Shown here: piece after piece, positions 26,311-34,624 of the stretch | How the letters are laid out: every line of letters starts with the position of its first letter | How positions within the stretch are numbered: the stretch's first letter is position 1 | Assembly: GCF_008704655.1 (NCBI RefSeq) | Contig: NZ_CP023688.1 | Coordinates: forward strand, 1-64,000 | Length of the DNA: 64,000 bases | Source of the DNA: Streptomyces rimosus | GTDB lineage: Bacteria > Actinomycetota > Actinomycetes > Streptomycetales > Streptomycetaceae | Direction: 5' to 3' | Made by a program: the position numbers and the translations under genes | Notes under the pieces: model-generated | What the model was told of the DNA's origin: nothing | Databases searched by the model: none | Seen by the model: only the letters and a program-made list of their open reading frames with translations

Positions 26311-28089
26311 ATGACCCTGCCCCCGACCTCCCGCCGCGGCCTGCTTCGGCACGGCATCTGCGCCGTTGCTCTGGCTGCTTGCTTGACCACGGCAGCCACG
26401 GTGCAACCGACCACCGCCAGTGCCGGCGACGCCGATCCCGGGCCCTCGGCCCCGCAGGCCCGGCCTCGCGGCGTACCCGACCTGGAACTGCCCAACCTCC
26501 TCAGGGACGGTTCCGGCCAGGGTAAGGCGGGTGACCACTCGGGGCCTGGCTTCCCGGGGGGCCCGGGCTATCAGGGTGTCAACGGAATTCCTGCCACGGC
26601 TCTCGACGCCTACCAGAAGGCCGAGCAGGCCCTCGCGGCCAGCCAGCCGCAGTGCCACCTGCCCTGGCAACTGATCGCAGGTATCGGGCGAGTGGAGTCC
26701 GTGCACGCCTCCGGTTACGGGCTGCGCGCCGACGGGACCACCGCCATGCCTATCCGCGGTCCGCGTCTGGACGGTGGGCAGTTCGCGCTGATCCGCGATA
26801 CCGACGGCGGGCGCTGGGACGGTGATGCCGCCTATGACCGGGCCGTCGGCCCGCTGCAGTTCATCCCCTCAACGTGGGCCACCTGGGGCGCCGACGGCAA
26901 CCATGACAACACCAAGGACCCCAACAACCTTTACGACGCCGCGCTGGGCACCGGCCGTTACCTGTGCGCAGGCGAGCGCGACCTGAGCGACCCCGCCGAC
27001 CTGGACAGGGCCGTCCTCAGCTACAACAACTCCCGCGCCTACGTGACGGCCGTCCTGCAGTGGATGCGCACCTACCGAAGCAACGGCGCCGCCAAACTGC
27101 CGGACAACCTTCCGACGACACCGCACCGGCCCGATCCCACAGCCCGCCTGCCCCGGCCAGGTGGCCCGGCCGACACAGCCGTACGCACCACTCCCGCACC
27201 AGCGGGCCGCCGCTCACTTACGACGGCACCTCGGCCGGTACCGCCCGGGGCCCCGGCGCATCTCCGCCCTCAGCCGCCGGCACTGCGGCCGGCGGCCAAG
27301 CCTCAGCCCACCCCTGCTCGGCGCGCCCTCGCTCGCCTCGACCGCATCGGCCCCGAGGAGATCAAGGCCCAGACCGAACGGACACTCCGCCCCCTCCAGC
27401 AGATCGTCGCCCGCGATGTCCACGGCACTCCCATCCCGGGCATTGACTTGAGGCTCGCCCTCACCGGCGACGCCGCCGTGCGCTTCCTGGGCCCGGCCGC
27501 AAGGCCGATGGCCGACGCATCCCTCGCTGTCACCGTCCGCACCAACCATCAGGGCATCGCGAACGTTCCCGCCTTCACCACCGGCACCAGCCCTGGCACC
27601 GCCACCCTCCGTGCCACGGCCCCCGGTGCACCCGGTCCCGCGGTTACCTTCACCATCACCGTCCGCCCGGCTGCCACTCCTGCTGCCGACTGCCTCATCC
27701 CCCTCGACGCCGCGGAGATCACGGTGCCGGTGGACACTGCCGCCACCTCGCCGCTGCGGATCAAGGCCACCCAGGACCGCACACCGGCGGCAGGGGCCAG
27801 AGTCGAAGCAGTCATCCTGTCGTCGGCGGGCGGGAGCACGCCCACCGAAGACGGCCCGTACTTCGAGGACCGCCAGCACCGTCGCCTGCGCACGCTCGTC
27901 CTGCCTCCCGCCGATGCCGAAGGCGTCATACCGCTTCCGGCCCTGCACGCCGGGCGCCGTCCCGGCAGCTACCTCCTGCGCCTGACCACACCCGCGGGCG
28001 TTCGCCTGGACATTCCCGTCACCGTCACCGCTGAACCGGCCGCACCCGTCCACCCAGCCCCGGCCGCCTTCGGAGCCAACGCAGCATGA
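26311..28089 (+). CDS. Secreted lytic murein transglycosylase with C-terminal Ig-like domains
   Basis: 592 residues from ATG 26311 (GAGGA upstream). The N-terminus has a twin-Arg-like signal (SRRGLLRHGICAVALAAC). Residues about 90-240 form an SLT/MltB-type transglycosylase: PWQLIAGIGRVESVHASGYG (catalytic Glu in GRVES), then AVGPLQFIPSTWATWGADGN and LDRAVLSYNNSRAYV. A Pro-rich linker and two beta-sandwich-like domains (about 370-590) follow. The enzyme would cleave MurNAc-GlcNAc bonds outside the cell. The stop overlaps the acyltransferase start by four bases (ATGA), so cell-wall cleavage and membrane acylation are expressed together. The in-frame extension to 26134 overlaps the terminator and is rejected. 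Confidence 0.85.
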   Translation: MTLPPTSRRGLLRHGICAVALAACLTTAATVQPTTASAGDADPGPSAPQARPRGVPDLELPNLLRDGSGQGKAGDHSGPGFPGGPGYQGVNGIPATALDAYQKAEQALAASQPQCHLPWQLIAGIGRVESVHASGYGLRADGTTAMPIRGPRLDGGQFALIRDTDGGRWDGDAAYDRAVGPLQFIPSTWATWGADGNHDNTKDPNNLYDAALGTGRYLCAGERDLSDPADLDRAVLSYNNSRAYVTAVLQWMRTYRSNGAAKLPDNLPTTPHRPDPTARLPRPGGPADTAVRTTPAPAGRRSLTTAPRPVPPGAPAHLRPQPPALRPAAKPQPTPARRALARLDRIGPEEIKAQTERTLRPLQQIVARDVHGTPIPGIDLRLALTGDAAVRFLGPAARPMADASLAVTVRTNHQGIANVPAFTTGTSPGTATLRATAPGAPGPAVTFTITVRPAATPAADCLIPLDAAEITVPVDTAATSPLRIKATQDRTPAAGARVEAVILSSAGGSTPTEDGPYFEDRQHRRLRTLVLPPADAEGVIPLPALHAGRRPGSYLLRLTTPAGVRLDIPVTVTAEPAAPVHPAPAAFGANAA

Positions 28090-29252
28090 GCACTTCCACA
28101 AACGCGGCGGACGTCCTGGCCACGCCCGGCCCGCGGCATGCGGCACCGGCCAGACGCCGGACCCGGCTCACCGCACCGCTGGAGATCAAGAGCGGGCGGC
28201 GTTCACAGCGGATCGCCGCCCTGGACGGCCTGCGCCTGCTCGCCGCCCTGATGGTGGTCGCCTACCACTACATAGCCCTCAGCTGGCCCTGGTCCGCCGA
28301 CGGCAGCAACAGCTTCCCCCGGCTCTTCCCGTTCGCCGCCTACGGATGGCTCGGTGTCCACCTGTTCTTCCTGATCAGCGGATTCGTGATCTGCATGAGC
28401 TGCTGGGACCGGCCGCTGGGCGACTTCTTCGTCTCCCGCATCATCCGCGTCTTCCCCGCCTACTGGATCGCCATCATCGCCACCACTCTCACGGTCACCC
28501 TGGTCCCCGGCGGGCTCCAGCCGCGCAAGTGGCATGACGTCCTGGTCAACTTCACCATGCTGCAAGAGCCCCTGCACGTCCCGCATGTCGACGGCGTCTA
28601 CTGGACGCTCTTCGCCGAACTGCGCTTCTACCTGCTGCTCGCCGCCATGGCCTGGTGGGGCCTGACCTACCGCCACCTGCTGACCCTGTGCTGCGTATGG
28701 GCCGCGGCCAGCGCCCTCGGGGCCCGGTCCGAAAGCGTGCTCCTGCGCCTGCTGATCATGCCCGACTACAGCTGGTTCTTCATCGCCGGCATCGCCTTCT
28801 ACCTCATGCACCGCTTCGGCCCCAACATCCTGCTGACCGGCGTCACCCTGGTGTGCTTCTGCGCCGCCCAGCCGTCCGTCAACCGCGTCTGGCACTTCTC
28901 GCTGAAGAACATGGACCGCACCGTCCCCTACTGGCCGACCCTGCTCGTCCTGGCCGTCTGCTTTGGCCTCATGGCCCTGGTCGCCACCGGGAAACTGTCC
29001 TGGTGCACCTGGCGCTGGCTGCCCATCGCCGGGGCCCTGACCTACCCGCTCTACCTGCTCCACGAGTACATCGGCTGGGAAATCATCCGCCACTTCAGCA
29101 CCCGGCTCCCCCACCACACCCTGCTCATCGCCACCGTCACCGCGATGCTCCTCGCTGCCCACCTCATCCACCGCTGCGTCGAACGCCCCGTCTCCCGCTG
29201 GCTCAAACCCCGCCTCAAAACAGCCCTCCGCCAGACCGACCCGCACAGGTAG
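28086..29252 (+). CDS. Acyltransferase-3 family membrane protein (OafA/YrhL type)
   Basis: 388 residues with about ten membrane helices. Family hallmarks are AALDGLRLLAALMVVAYHY (the conserved catalytic-type His), GWLGVHLFFLISGFVICMS and SRIIRVFPAYWIAII (the RxxR-type motif). These enzymes transfer acyl groups from the cytoplasm to extracytoplasmic sugars, peptidoglycan or antibiotics. Start and upstream stop overlap (ATGA), which implies translational coupling to the lytic transglycosylase and suggests an O-acylation role in wall modification. The N-terminal 35 residues are a basic cytoplasmic tail. A hairpin follows 40 bp after the stop. Confidence 0.9.
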   Translation: MSTSTNAADVLATPGPRHAAPARRRTRLTAPLEIKSGRRSQRIAALDGLRLLAALMVVAYHYIALSWPWSADGSNSFPRLFPFAAYGWLGVHLFFLISGFVICMSCWDRPLGDFFVSRIIRVFPAYWIAIIATTLTVTLVPGGLQPRKWHDVLVNFTMLQEPLHVPHVDGVYWTLFAELRFYLLLAAMAWWGLTYRHLLTLCCVWAAASALGARSESVLLRLLIMPDYSWFFIAGIAFYLMHRFGPNILLTGVTLVCFCAAQPSVNRVWHFSLKNMDRTVPYWPTLLVLAVCFGLMALVATGKLSWCTWRWLPIAGALTYPLYLLHEYIGWEIIRHFSTRLPHHTLLIATVTAMLLAAHLIHRCVERPVSRWLKPRLKTALRQTDPHR

Positions 29253-29292
29253 CACAGGCCCGAGATGATGCTGAGGCTGACGCCCCCTCCTT

Positions 29293-29319
29293 CTCTTCTC
29301 AGCCCCCGGCTGAGAAGAG
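29293..29319. terminator. 12-bp hairpin after the transglycosylase-acyltransferase operon
   Basis: CTCTTCTCAGCC-CCC-GGCTGAGAAGAG is a perfect 12-bp stem with a 3-base loop, 40 bp downstream of the acyltransferase stop. Confidence 0.65.
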
Positions 29320-29421
29320 CGTTCGATGTGCAGAACGTGTGCCGACGGCACCCGATAGGGGCGGCGTACGGCGCACGTCTTTCGTCCCGTTCTACACGAC
29401 CAGCCAGCGATGGAGTCACGC

Positions 29422-30329
29422 ATGTCTGCCTTACTGCCTCACCGCCGCACCGCCTTGCGCACCCTGGCGGTCTGCGCCGCAGTGACCGCCGTCCTCGGTC
29501 CGGCCTCCGCGGCGTTCGCCGACAGTCCGGCGCGCGTGGCCGGACCGACGCCCGCCGACATTGCGCGGTGCACGGTCACCAAGAAGGTCGACTCGATCCT
29601 GCCCGTCGAGGGTGCGTACGTGGAGATCATCAACCGGCCGATCCCCAAGTACGGCCCTGAAGGGCCGCAGGCGGTCCTGAAGGACAAGGACGGCAACGTC
29701 CTCGGCGGTGTGACCTACAACCATCCCGTCAACGAGGAAGCCGGGCTCAAGCTCACCAACCTGGACAGCGGCCGGGCCCAGCTGTGGCAGCGCCGCCCGG
29801 CGGGCGGGGTGGTCTTCATCCCCACCGATGACTTCCCCGCGCTGCCCAAGGGGTGTCCGATCCGTTGGGAGGCGGGGACGGCGGGGCCTACGTCCGTACG
29901 GTGAAGCTGGCGGACGGCGGCTCCATCGCCAAGATCTACCGGATGGGCCCCGACCACTACCGTGCGGAGGGCTTCTTCGAGGGTGAGTCATTCGGCTCCA
30001 TCGAAGCGAGCCCCACCAAGCCGTACGCGGCCGGCAATCTCAACGGGATGATCACTGCGCTCTCCTCGAAGGGCGAGGTGGCCTCCTGGATCGCGAAGGT
30101 CCGCCCGACCGGCCCGCACCGTGAAACGCTCGCCGACGGGAAGACCGTCGTCCAGGTGACCGAACTCGGCGACGAGCGCTACCGGGCGGTCCTCGTCGGC
30201 AAGGACGGGCGCACCCTCGCCACGATGGAGGTTGACGGCGAGCGGAGGTTCATGTCGGCGATCAAGGTCGGCTCCCTGTGGGCCGTCCTGGAGACCGACG
30301 GCAGCGGCACCTCGCACGTGGCGCGCTGA
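29422..30329 (+). pseudogene. Secreted hypothetical protein, one frameshift
   Basis: Two overlapping frames make one about 302-residue exported protein. The first (from ATG 29422, GGAG upstream) has a signal peptide (LRTLAVCAAVTAVLGPASAA, cut near AFA-D) and the repeated theme VEIINRPIPKYGPEGPQAVL. The second continues GGAYVRTVKLADGGSIAKIY, GSIEASPTKPYAAGNLNGMI and DGRTLATMEVDGER, a repetitive beta-rich domain. The frames join at about 29874 (GAGGCGGGGAC), where restoring one G in a G-run gives an uninterrupted reading frame. It is intact if this is a sequencing error. No catalytic motif is recognised; the repeats suggest a surface or binding protein. Confidence 0.65.
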
Positions 30330-30350
30330 ACCCGAGCAACGCCTTGCCGT

Positions 30351-30400
30351 GCGTGGGCATCCGGCGCGGACGCAGTTGTGTCCGCGCCGGATGCCCATGC
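30351..30400. terminator. Long perfect hairpin, strong terminator
   Basis: TGGGCATCCGGCGCGGAC and its exact complement (30354-30371 with 30380-30397) form an 18-bp perfect stem with an 8-base loop. It can be extended to 21 bp with one G-T pair. It begins 21 bp after the stop at 30329. Confidence 0.7.
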
Positions 30401-30643
30401 CACCGCCTGATCGCTGCACGGCTGCGCGCCCGCACCTGGCGGGCCGTCTGCCACTTCGGTGAGCACTTCTTCGCCGCCCTGGGCGGGTTCGTCGCCGCAA
30501 TCCTCGCGGCCGGCATCATCAGCATGGTCTTTGGCCTACCGTTTCTGCCCGCGCTCGCCGCAATGGGCACCGGCGGCACATCGGTGCCCTCCCGCAGACG
30601 GCAGGGCCGCGCCGCAGGTGCCGCTGACCAGCCGAGTCGCTGA
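30398..30643 (+). pseudogene. 5'-truncated small membrane protein remnant
   Basis: The frame ending at 30643 encodes HFGEHFFAALGGFVAAILAA followed by GIISMVFGLPFLPALAAMG, a clear membrane helix, then a basic tail. There is no start codon between the upstream hairpin and the hydrophobic part, so the 5' end appears lost. Parent gene unknown. Confidence 0.3.
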
Positions 30644-30657
30644 CGCACAGAGGCGCC

Positions 30658-30766
30658 AGTGACCGTGAATCTCGGCGTATGGATCTCCAACACCAAGAGC
30701 CGACGGGACAAGCTCACCCCCGAGCAGCGGACGACGCTCGCCGAACTGGGCGTCGACTGGGCGTAG
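30658..30766 (+). pseudogene. Remnant of HA-domain helicase C-terminus
   Basis: This frame reads NLGVWISNTKSRRDKLTPEQ and TTLAELGVDWA before a TAG. It closely matches the last helicase-associated repeat of the gene at 446-3271 (LGVWLSNTRSRRAKLRPEQ...LADLGLEWA). Only this last repeat survives; the rest of the helicase is absent upstream. It shows that a second, related helicase gene once stood here. Confidence 0.7.
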
Positions 30767-30920
30767 GAGCAGTGGGAGGCCCGTGTCGGTCGCGACTGCC
30801 GGTGACGGGTCCGTTTCTCCCGTGCTTACGCTCCTCGGGTCCACCCCGTGACGTCACGACAGCGGTCTGCTCGGATGTGCGCCGCGTTCGAGTCCAAGGC
30901 GGGAAGCCTCATGGGACGAC

Positions 30921-31142
30921 TTACGTGGTGGGTGGTTCGTTCCTGTACGTGCGCGAGTTGCCGTACCAGGTTCCCGCCGCTGTTGCCGCTGCCATCACTG
31001 CGAACGAAGTGATGTTGCCGACGGAAAAAAGAGCCTCACCGTGTACGGCTCGTCGCACTGGAACTGACACGGAGAAGGCCAGGGCTCCCCAGCCCACACC
31101 GGAAAAGATCGGTTTCTTGGCGATGCTCCATCGCTGGCCCAT
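30921..31142 (-). CDS. Small membrane protein
   Basis: 73 residues from ATG 31142, preceded by AAAGGGGG at good spacing. It has two hydrophobic segments (IFSGVGWGALAFSVSV and ITSFAVMAAATAAGTWYG) joined by a short basic stretch. The frame stays open upstream into the dispersed repeat at 31198-31363 (as MSDRVAQRVR), but the internal ATG has the better ribosome binding site. Function unknown. It lies between the helicase remnant and the ribosome-inactivating protein. Confidence 0.5.
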   Translation of the reverse strand: MGQRWSIAKKPIFSGVGWGALAFSVSVPVRRAVHGEALFSVGNITSFAVMAAATAAGTWYGNSRTYRNEPPTT

Positions 31143-31197
31143 GATCCCCCTTTGACGAGCGTTACCTCCTACAACCGTACGTCTTGGTTCTGTAGAT

Positions 31198-31363
31198 AGG
31201 TGCCAACTCGCACGAAAGTGTTCTGCATTTTCGCAGTGCGTCTTCCGGGTGCCTCGCACTCGCTGCGCAACACGGTCCGACATGTGCTCACATCAAGGCC
31301 CTGACGCCAGAACACCGGAGTGAGAGGCTCACGGGTACTGAGCTGCGGGTTGGCAGCAGGCCC
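31198..31363. repeat. Dispersed repeat, copy 2
   Basis: Similar along its length to 16727-16890 in the same orientation (see that entry). This copy lies immediately upstream, on the minus strand, of the small membrane protein gene, so it could be its leader or promoter region, or a small RNA. The corresponding position at copy 1 has no equivalent gene. Confidence 0.6.
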
Positions 31364-31434
31364 CTCGCACCCTGCTGCGCCGCCGCCCTGAGCAGGACTG
31401 CGGCGCACCATGGCGCTGTCGCCTCGCGCTGGGA

Positions 31435-32388
31435 TCACGCGTTTCTCTGGCTGGATGCTGCGAGGAAAGTGCCGATTCTCGGCAGGCCGATGTCCCCCCT
31501 GATGATGGCGTCGGGGGTGCGGTACTCGCGCCTGTCAACGACGACCGGAGCCACCGTCGCCCCGCGCCTGAACCGGTATATAAGGCGGGAGAGGTCCGCC
31601 CACCGGTTTTCCAAAGCCATGCCGAAGCTACCAACAAAGTCGTACCTGTAACCGCTGTCATCTTCGTCGGACACTCCGCTTCGGAGTGTCCCGTAGATGC
31701 GATTCTCAATCCATTGGAAGCGGGCAGCTTCGGCGGTGGTCTGGGCAAGGTAAGCCAGGCGCACGCGGTAGCTGTTCGCGTTCTGCCGAGTAATGCCCCG
31801 GAACGACATGAGCTGATTGTGCAAGGCCCACGGCCGGTAGGTCATGTCGCCGCGTTCCCCGTCCGGGTCCAGGGTGTTGTAATTTTCGTCGTAGCCGAGA
31901 TCGTTGAAGCCCCCGGCCTCGTGGTAGTGATCCCGGTACGCCCGAGCCAGTGCCGTCTGGTCTCGGCCGCCACTACCGAATTGCCACCTCTGGCTGTTGG
32001 CGGCAAATCCGACGAGGTAAAGGTCGTTCGTCCGGAAGTACAGTGACAAATGATGCTGGCTAGGGTTCCCGGTCAAGACCTGGACCTCGATGAAGTGGTT
32101 CGCCACCCTTTCGGTTTCCTGTAGACGCGCGTCGGCGCCCTCGATTCGGTGCCCAACCCAGTAACGGAGGGAAGCGATGAGGTTGCGGTAGTTGCCCGCA
32201 CCTTCCACCGTACTGGTCGCACCCTCCAATTCAGTGACGTCCCAGGAGTAGACGGTCCAAGCCGAATTCCCTGTGTCCGCACGGGCCGGAGTAGCGTTGG
32301 TGTTCACCAGCCCGCACATGGCGAGCAGAGCGAGAAGCAGGGCGCACAAGCGTCTGCTGACGATTCGCGCGGGGGACGCTGGATGCAT
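31435..32388 (-). CDS. Secreted ribosome-inactivating protein (RIP family)
   Basis: 317 residues. A signal peptide (LCALLLALLAMCGLVNTNAT, cut near ARA-D) is followed by a RIP N-glycosidase domain. Ricin-like landmarks are present in order: YRNLIASLR, NDLYLVGFA (Tyr124, equivalent of the substrate-stacking Tyr), the active-site block TAEAARFQWIENRI (Glu220 and Arg223 spaced as E-A-A-R, as in ricin Glu177/Arg180) and NRWADLSRLI (Trp263). RIPs remove one adenine from the sarcin-ricin loop of large-subunit rRNA. Bacterial members are uncommon but known in Streptomyces. Export suggests action on other, probably eukaryotic, cells. No cell-binding lectin chain is fused or adjacent. All key residues appear intact. 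Confidence 0.85.
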   Translation of the reverse strand: MHPASPARIVSRRLCALLLALLAMCGLVNTNATPARADTGNSAWTVYSWDVTELEGATSTVEGAGNYRNLIASLRYWVGHRIEGADARLQETERVANHFIEVQVLTGNPSQHHLSLYFRTNDLYLVGFAANSQRWQFGSGGRDQTALARAYRDHYHEAGGFNDLGYDENYNTLDPDGERGDMTYRPWALHNQLMSFRGITRQNANSYRVRLAYLAQTTAEAARFQWIENRIYGTLRSGVSDEDDSGYRYDFVGSFGMALENRWADLSRLIYRFRRGATVAPVVVDRREYRTPDAIIRGDIGLPRIGTFLAASSQRNA

Positions 32389-32651
32389 CGAAGCTCTCCC
32401 TAGGCTTCAGCGCGAATCCCCTGTGACGGGGCTCCGCAATATCTTGGAGACAGGAAATCAACTAGCGGTGTGGGTGAATATCGACAGCGCTTCCCATGCC
32501 TGTCAGTACCAGTTACCTGAGTGGATCAGGCAGCCCGAACCGACCGTTGAGAGCCGAAGACGCCAACACCACGGCCACCGCCGACGTTCTTCACCCTCTC
32601 CTGCCGACCTAACGTTTATCTAACGCCGGTGTCACACACCGCTCCCCCTCA

Positions 32652-32783
32652 GTGCCGCTCGCACGGCCCCAGCACCACGAGGCGTGTGACGAGGAGCTGT
32701 ACGAGGGCGGAAACTGCACCTGCTGGTCCATCGAGCGGTTCGGGCCGCCCTCCGAGCGGGAGGGCTGCGGGGACGGCTTGTGA
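32652..32783 (+). CDS. Possible small Cys-containing protein
   Basis: A 43-residue frame from GTG 32652 reads HHEACDEELYEGGNCTCWSI then ERFGPPSEREGCGDGL before TGA. The acidic, four-cysteine composition and high third-position GC look like real coding sequence, and a strong terminator hairpin begins 19 bp after the stop. The ribosome binding site is weak, so the call is tentative. Confidence 0.35.
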   Translation: MPLARPQHHEACDEELYEGGNCTCWSIERFGPPSEREGCGDGL

Positions 32784-32801
32784 CCGCTGCCCCGCCGCCG
32801 T

Positions 32802-32835
32802 GAGACCCCGGGCCCGCCACAGGGCCCGGGGTCTC
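32802..32835. terminator. 14-bp hairpin, bidirectional terminator
   Basis: GAGACCCCGGGCCC and GGGCCCGGGGTCTC around a 6-base loop form a perfect 14-bp stem. It lies between the small plus-strand ORF and the end of the minus-strand coiled-coil gene (stop at 32854) and can serve both. Confidence 0.75.
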
Positions 32836-32853
32836 GTACGTCACCGGCACGGG

Positions 32854-33915
32854 CTACCAGCGGCGCAGGTTCGTGATGAGTTCGCGGTGCCACTCGGTGC
32901 GGCGCGGCACGTACTCATCGGGCGCCGCGCCGAGAGCGACGGCCTGGTCCGTGATCCCGTAGGTGACCCGGTAGGCCAGAACCTGGGTGGCGTGGTCCAT
33001 CCACTCCTGCGTCCTGTGCGCCGGCGGGACCGGACCGAGCACGGTCACGAACCACATGGGCAGCAGGGCGCGGTCACGGACCGCGTCGGCCAGACGGCCG
33101 CGCAGCAGCCAGTTCAGTTTCCGCTGCGCCTTGTCGCCCTGCTCGATCAGGGATGCCTTGGCCTGCCGCAGCGAGTCGTCCCGGGCCAGTGCGGCCTGCG
33201 CGGCCCGGGCGGGGCCGGCCAAGCGCTGGGCGCGCTGATCGTGGCTTTCGGCGAGGGAGCGGGACATGCCGAAGTCCATGACGGCCTGCATGAACTCGCG
33301 GGACGTGCGCGGCCGGCTGGCCAGGATGCCGGCGGCCTCCACCACCTTGGCGAGGGAGCGGGACATGCCGAAGTCCATGACGGCCTGCATGAACTCGCGG
33401 GACGTGCGCGGCCGGCTGGCCAGGATGCCGGCGGCCTCCACCACCTTGTCGCGGTGCTCGTTGCGTTCTTCGACCGCGCCTTCGTACTCGCGGATCTTCA
33501 GGCGGTGGGCCTCGCGCTGGTGCCTGGGGAGCAGGCCGGAGCGGACGTGCCAGCCGTGGTCGGCGGTCCTGGCCAGCTTCGTCCACTGCGGGTCGATGGT
33601 GTCGAGGTCGGCGCGCGGGGCGCCGCCCGCGGCGAGCAGGTGGGCTTCGAGGGTCTGGACACGGCCGGTCAGCCGCTTGAGAGCCTGATCGGTGTCCTGG
33701 ATGTGGCCGCGTACGTTGGTGTCCAGCTCGGTCAGCTCGTTGCGGACGGTGCTGAGATCGTCCTCGAGGCTGCGGAGGTCGCCGCGGATGTCGCGCAGCT
33801 CGTCGTCGAGGTCTTCGACCTCCCCCAGCTTCGAGCGCAGCGAGTAAAGTTCGCTCTCCATCGAGCCGGTCTGGGTCTCCAGACGGCGGACCTGGTAGCC
33901 GTAGTCGTCGCTCAC
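32854..33915 (-). CDS. Coiled-coil protein with 33-residue perfect tandem duplication
   Basis: 353 residues. The N-terminal 100 residues form a clear heptad coiled coil (LETQTGSMESELYSLRSKLG, DIRGDLRSLEDDLSTVRNEL). The middle contains two exact consecutive copies of a 33-residue unit (VVEAAGILASRPRTSREFMQ...MSRSLA). The C-terminal 100 residues are helical/mixed (WLLRGRLADAVRDRALLPMW). The protein is soluble. Its ATG overlaps the stop of the upstream membrane-protein gene by four bases (ATGA), so the two are coupled and may form a complex at the membrane. The family is not recognised. Confidence 0.75.
   Translation of the reverse strand: MSDDYGYQVRRLETQTGSMESELYSLRSKLGEVEDLDDELRDIRGDLRSLEDDLSTVRNELTELDTNVRGHIQDTDQALKRLTGRVQTLEAHLLAAGGAPRADLDTIDPQWTKLARTADHGWHVRSGLLPRHQREAHRLKIREYEGAVEERNEHRDKVVEAAGILASRPRTSREFMQAVMDFGMSRSLAKVVEAAGILASRPRTSREFMQAVMDFGMSRSLAESHDQRAQRLAGPARAAQAALARDDSLRQAKASLIEQGDKAQRKLNWLLRGRLADAVRDRALLPMWFVTVLGPVPPAHRTQEWMDHATQVLAYRVTYGITDQAVALGAAPDEYVPRRTEWHRELITNLRRW
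33251..33448. repeat. Perfect 99-bp tandem duplication, in frame
   Basis: Copies 33251-33349 and 33350-33448 are identical over all 99 bases and keep the reading frame of the coiled-coil gene (33 codons). The lack of any difference points to a very recent event or an assembly artefact. Confidence 0.9.
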
Positions 33916-34457
33916 CGCTGCGCCCCCTTCGGGTCAGCGCCCGTGCTGTCCATCGCGGACCCGGCGACCAGCATCCAGCCCAGGGCGGCGGCGATGATGA
34001 ACCACCGGCTGATCACGCTCAGGCTGGTGAGGGCCACCAGGAGGGCGACCACGTGCACGCTGATGGCCCCAAAACGGCGGTCACGGTGCTGCTCGGCGTC
34101 GACCTTCTGGAAGCAGCCGGCCACCGTGCCCGCGAAGTGCGGGACCAGCAGGAGCAACCACCAGGTCGAGCGGTCCAGGACGAAGACCAGCGCGATCAGC
34201 ACGGCGCCGACGGCCGCCTGGCCGCGCCAGGACCACGTCACGATGCGCTCACTGCGCCGGCGCTCGGGTTCGGCCAGACGCTCGGGGATCGTCTTGTCGA
34301 ACTCCACCAGCTTGCCGGTGACGTTCACCAGCCGGGCGTACTCCACCGCGAACCGGTCGTCGTCGGCGTCGTATTTCAGCACCTCCGCACGGCGAGCGCC
34401 GACCCTGTGCTGAAGCTGCGCCAGCTGCTCCTCGATCTGCTGCTCGGTGCTGCCCAC
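33912..34457 (-). CDS. Membrane protein, partner of coiled-coil protein
   Basis: 181 residues from GTG 34457. An N-terminal cytoplasmic helical segment (STEQQIEEQLAQLQHRVGAR) is followed by four hydrophobic helices (AAVGAVLIALVFVLD, WWLLLLVPHFAGTVAGCF, ISVHVVALLVALTSLSV, WFIIAAALGWMLVAGSAM). The frame is open upstream to 34673, but that part is low-complexity and overlaps a decayed gene. The stop overlaps the next start (ATGA). Membrane-plus-coiled-coil pairs of this kind could act in surface organisation, partition or defence; there is no direct evidence for any of these. Confidence 0.7.
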   Translation of the reverse strand: MGSTEQQIEEQLAQLQHRVGARRAEVLKYDADDDRFAVEYARLVNVTGKLVEFDKTIPERLAEPERRRSERIVTWSWRGQAAVGAVLIALVFVLDRSTWWLLLLVPHFAGTVAGCFQKVDAEQHRDRRFGAISVHVVALLVALTSLSVISRWFIIAAALGWMLVAGSAMDSTGADPKGAQR

Positions 34458-34624
34458 CGAACCACCCCCACCCGCGATGCGACGACACGCCGACCGGGCA
34501 CTTCCCACCGGCGGCCACCGCCAGCCGTCGAACCGATCGACCGTATCCGCAGCGGTCCCGGCCGTGCCGGGCAATCTCGTGCCGTGGCCGAAACCATGCC
34601 GGTCAAGGCCGTACGCCGAGGCTG

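Noticed and set aside
33251..33448. CRISPR-like or IS-related repeat
   Set aside because: Only two directly adjacent copies without spacer, in frame inside a gene; it is a tandem duplication, not an array or insertion.
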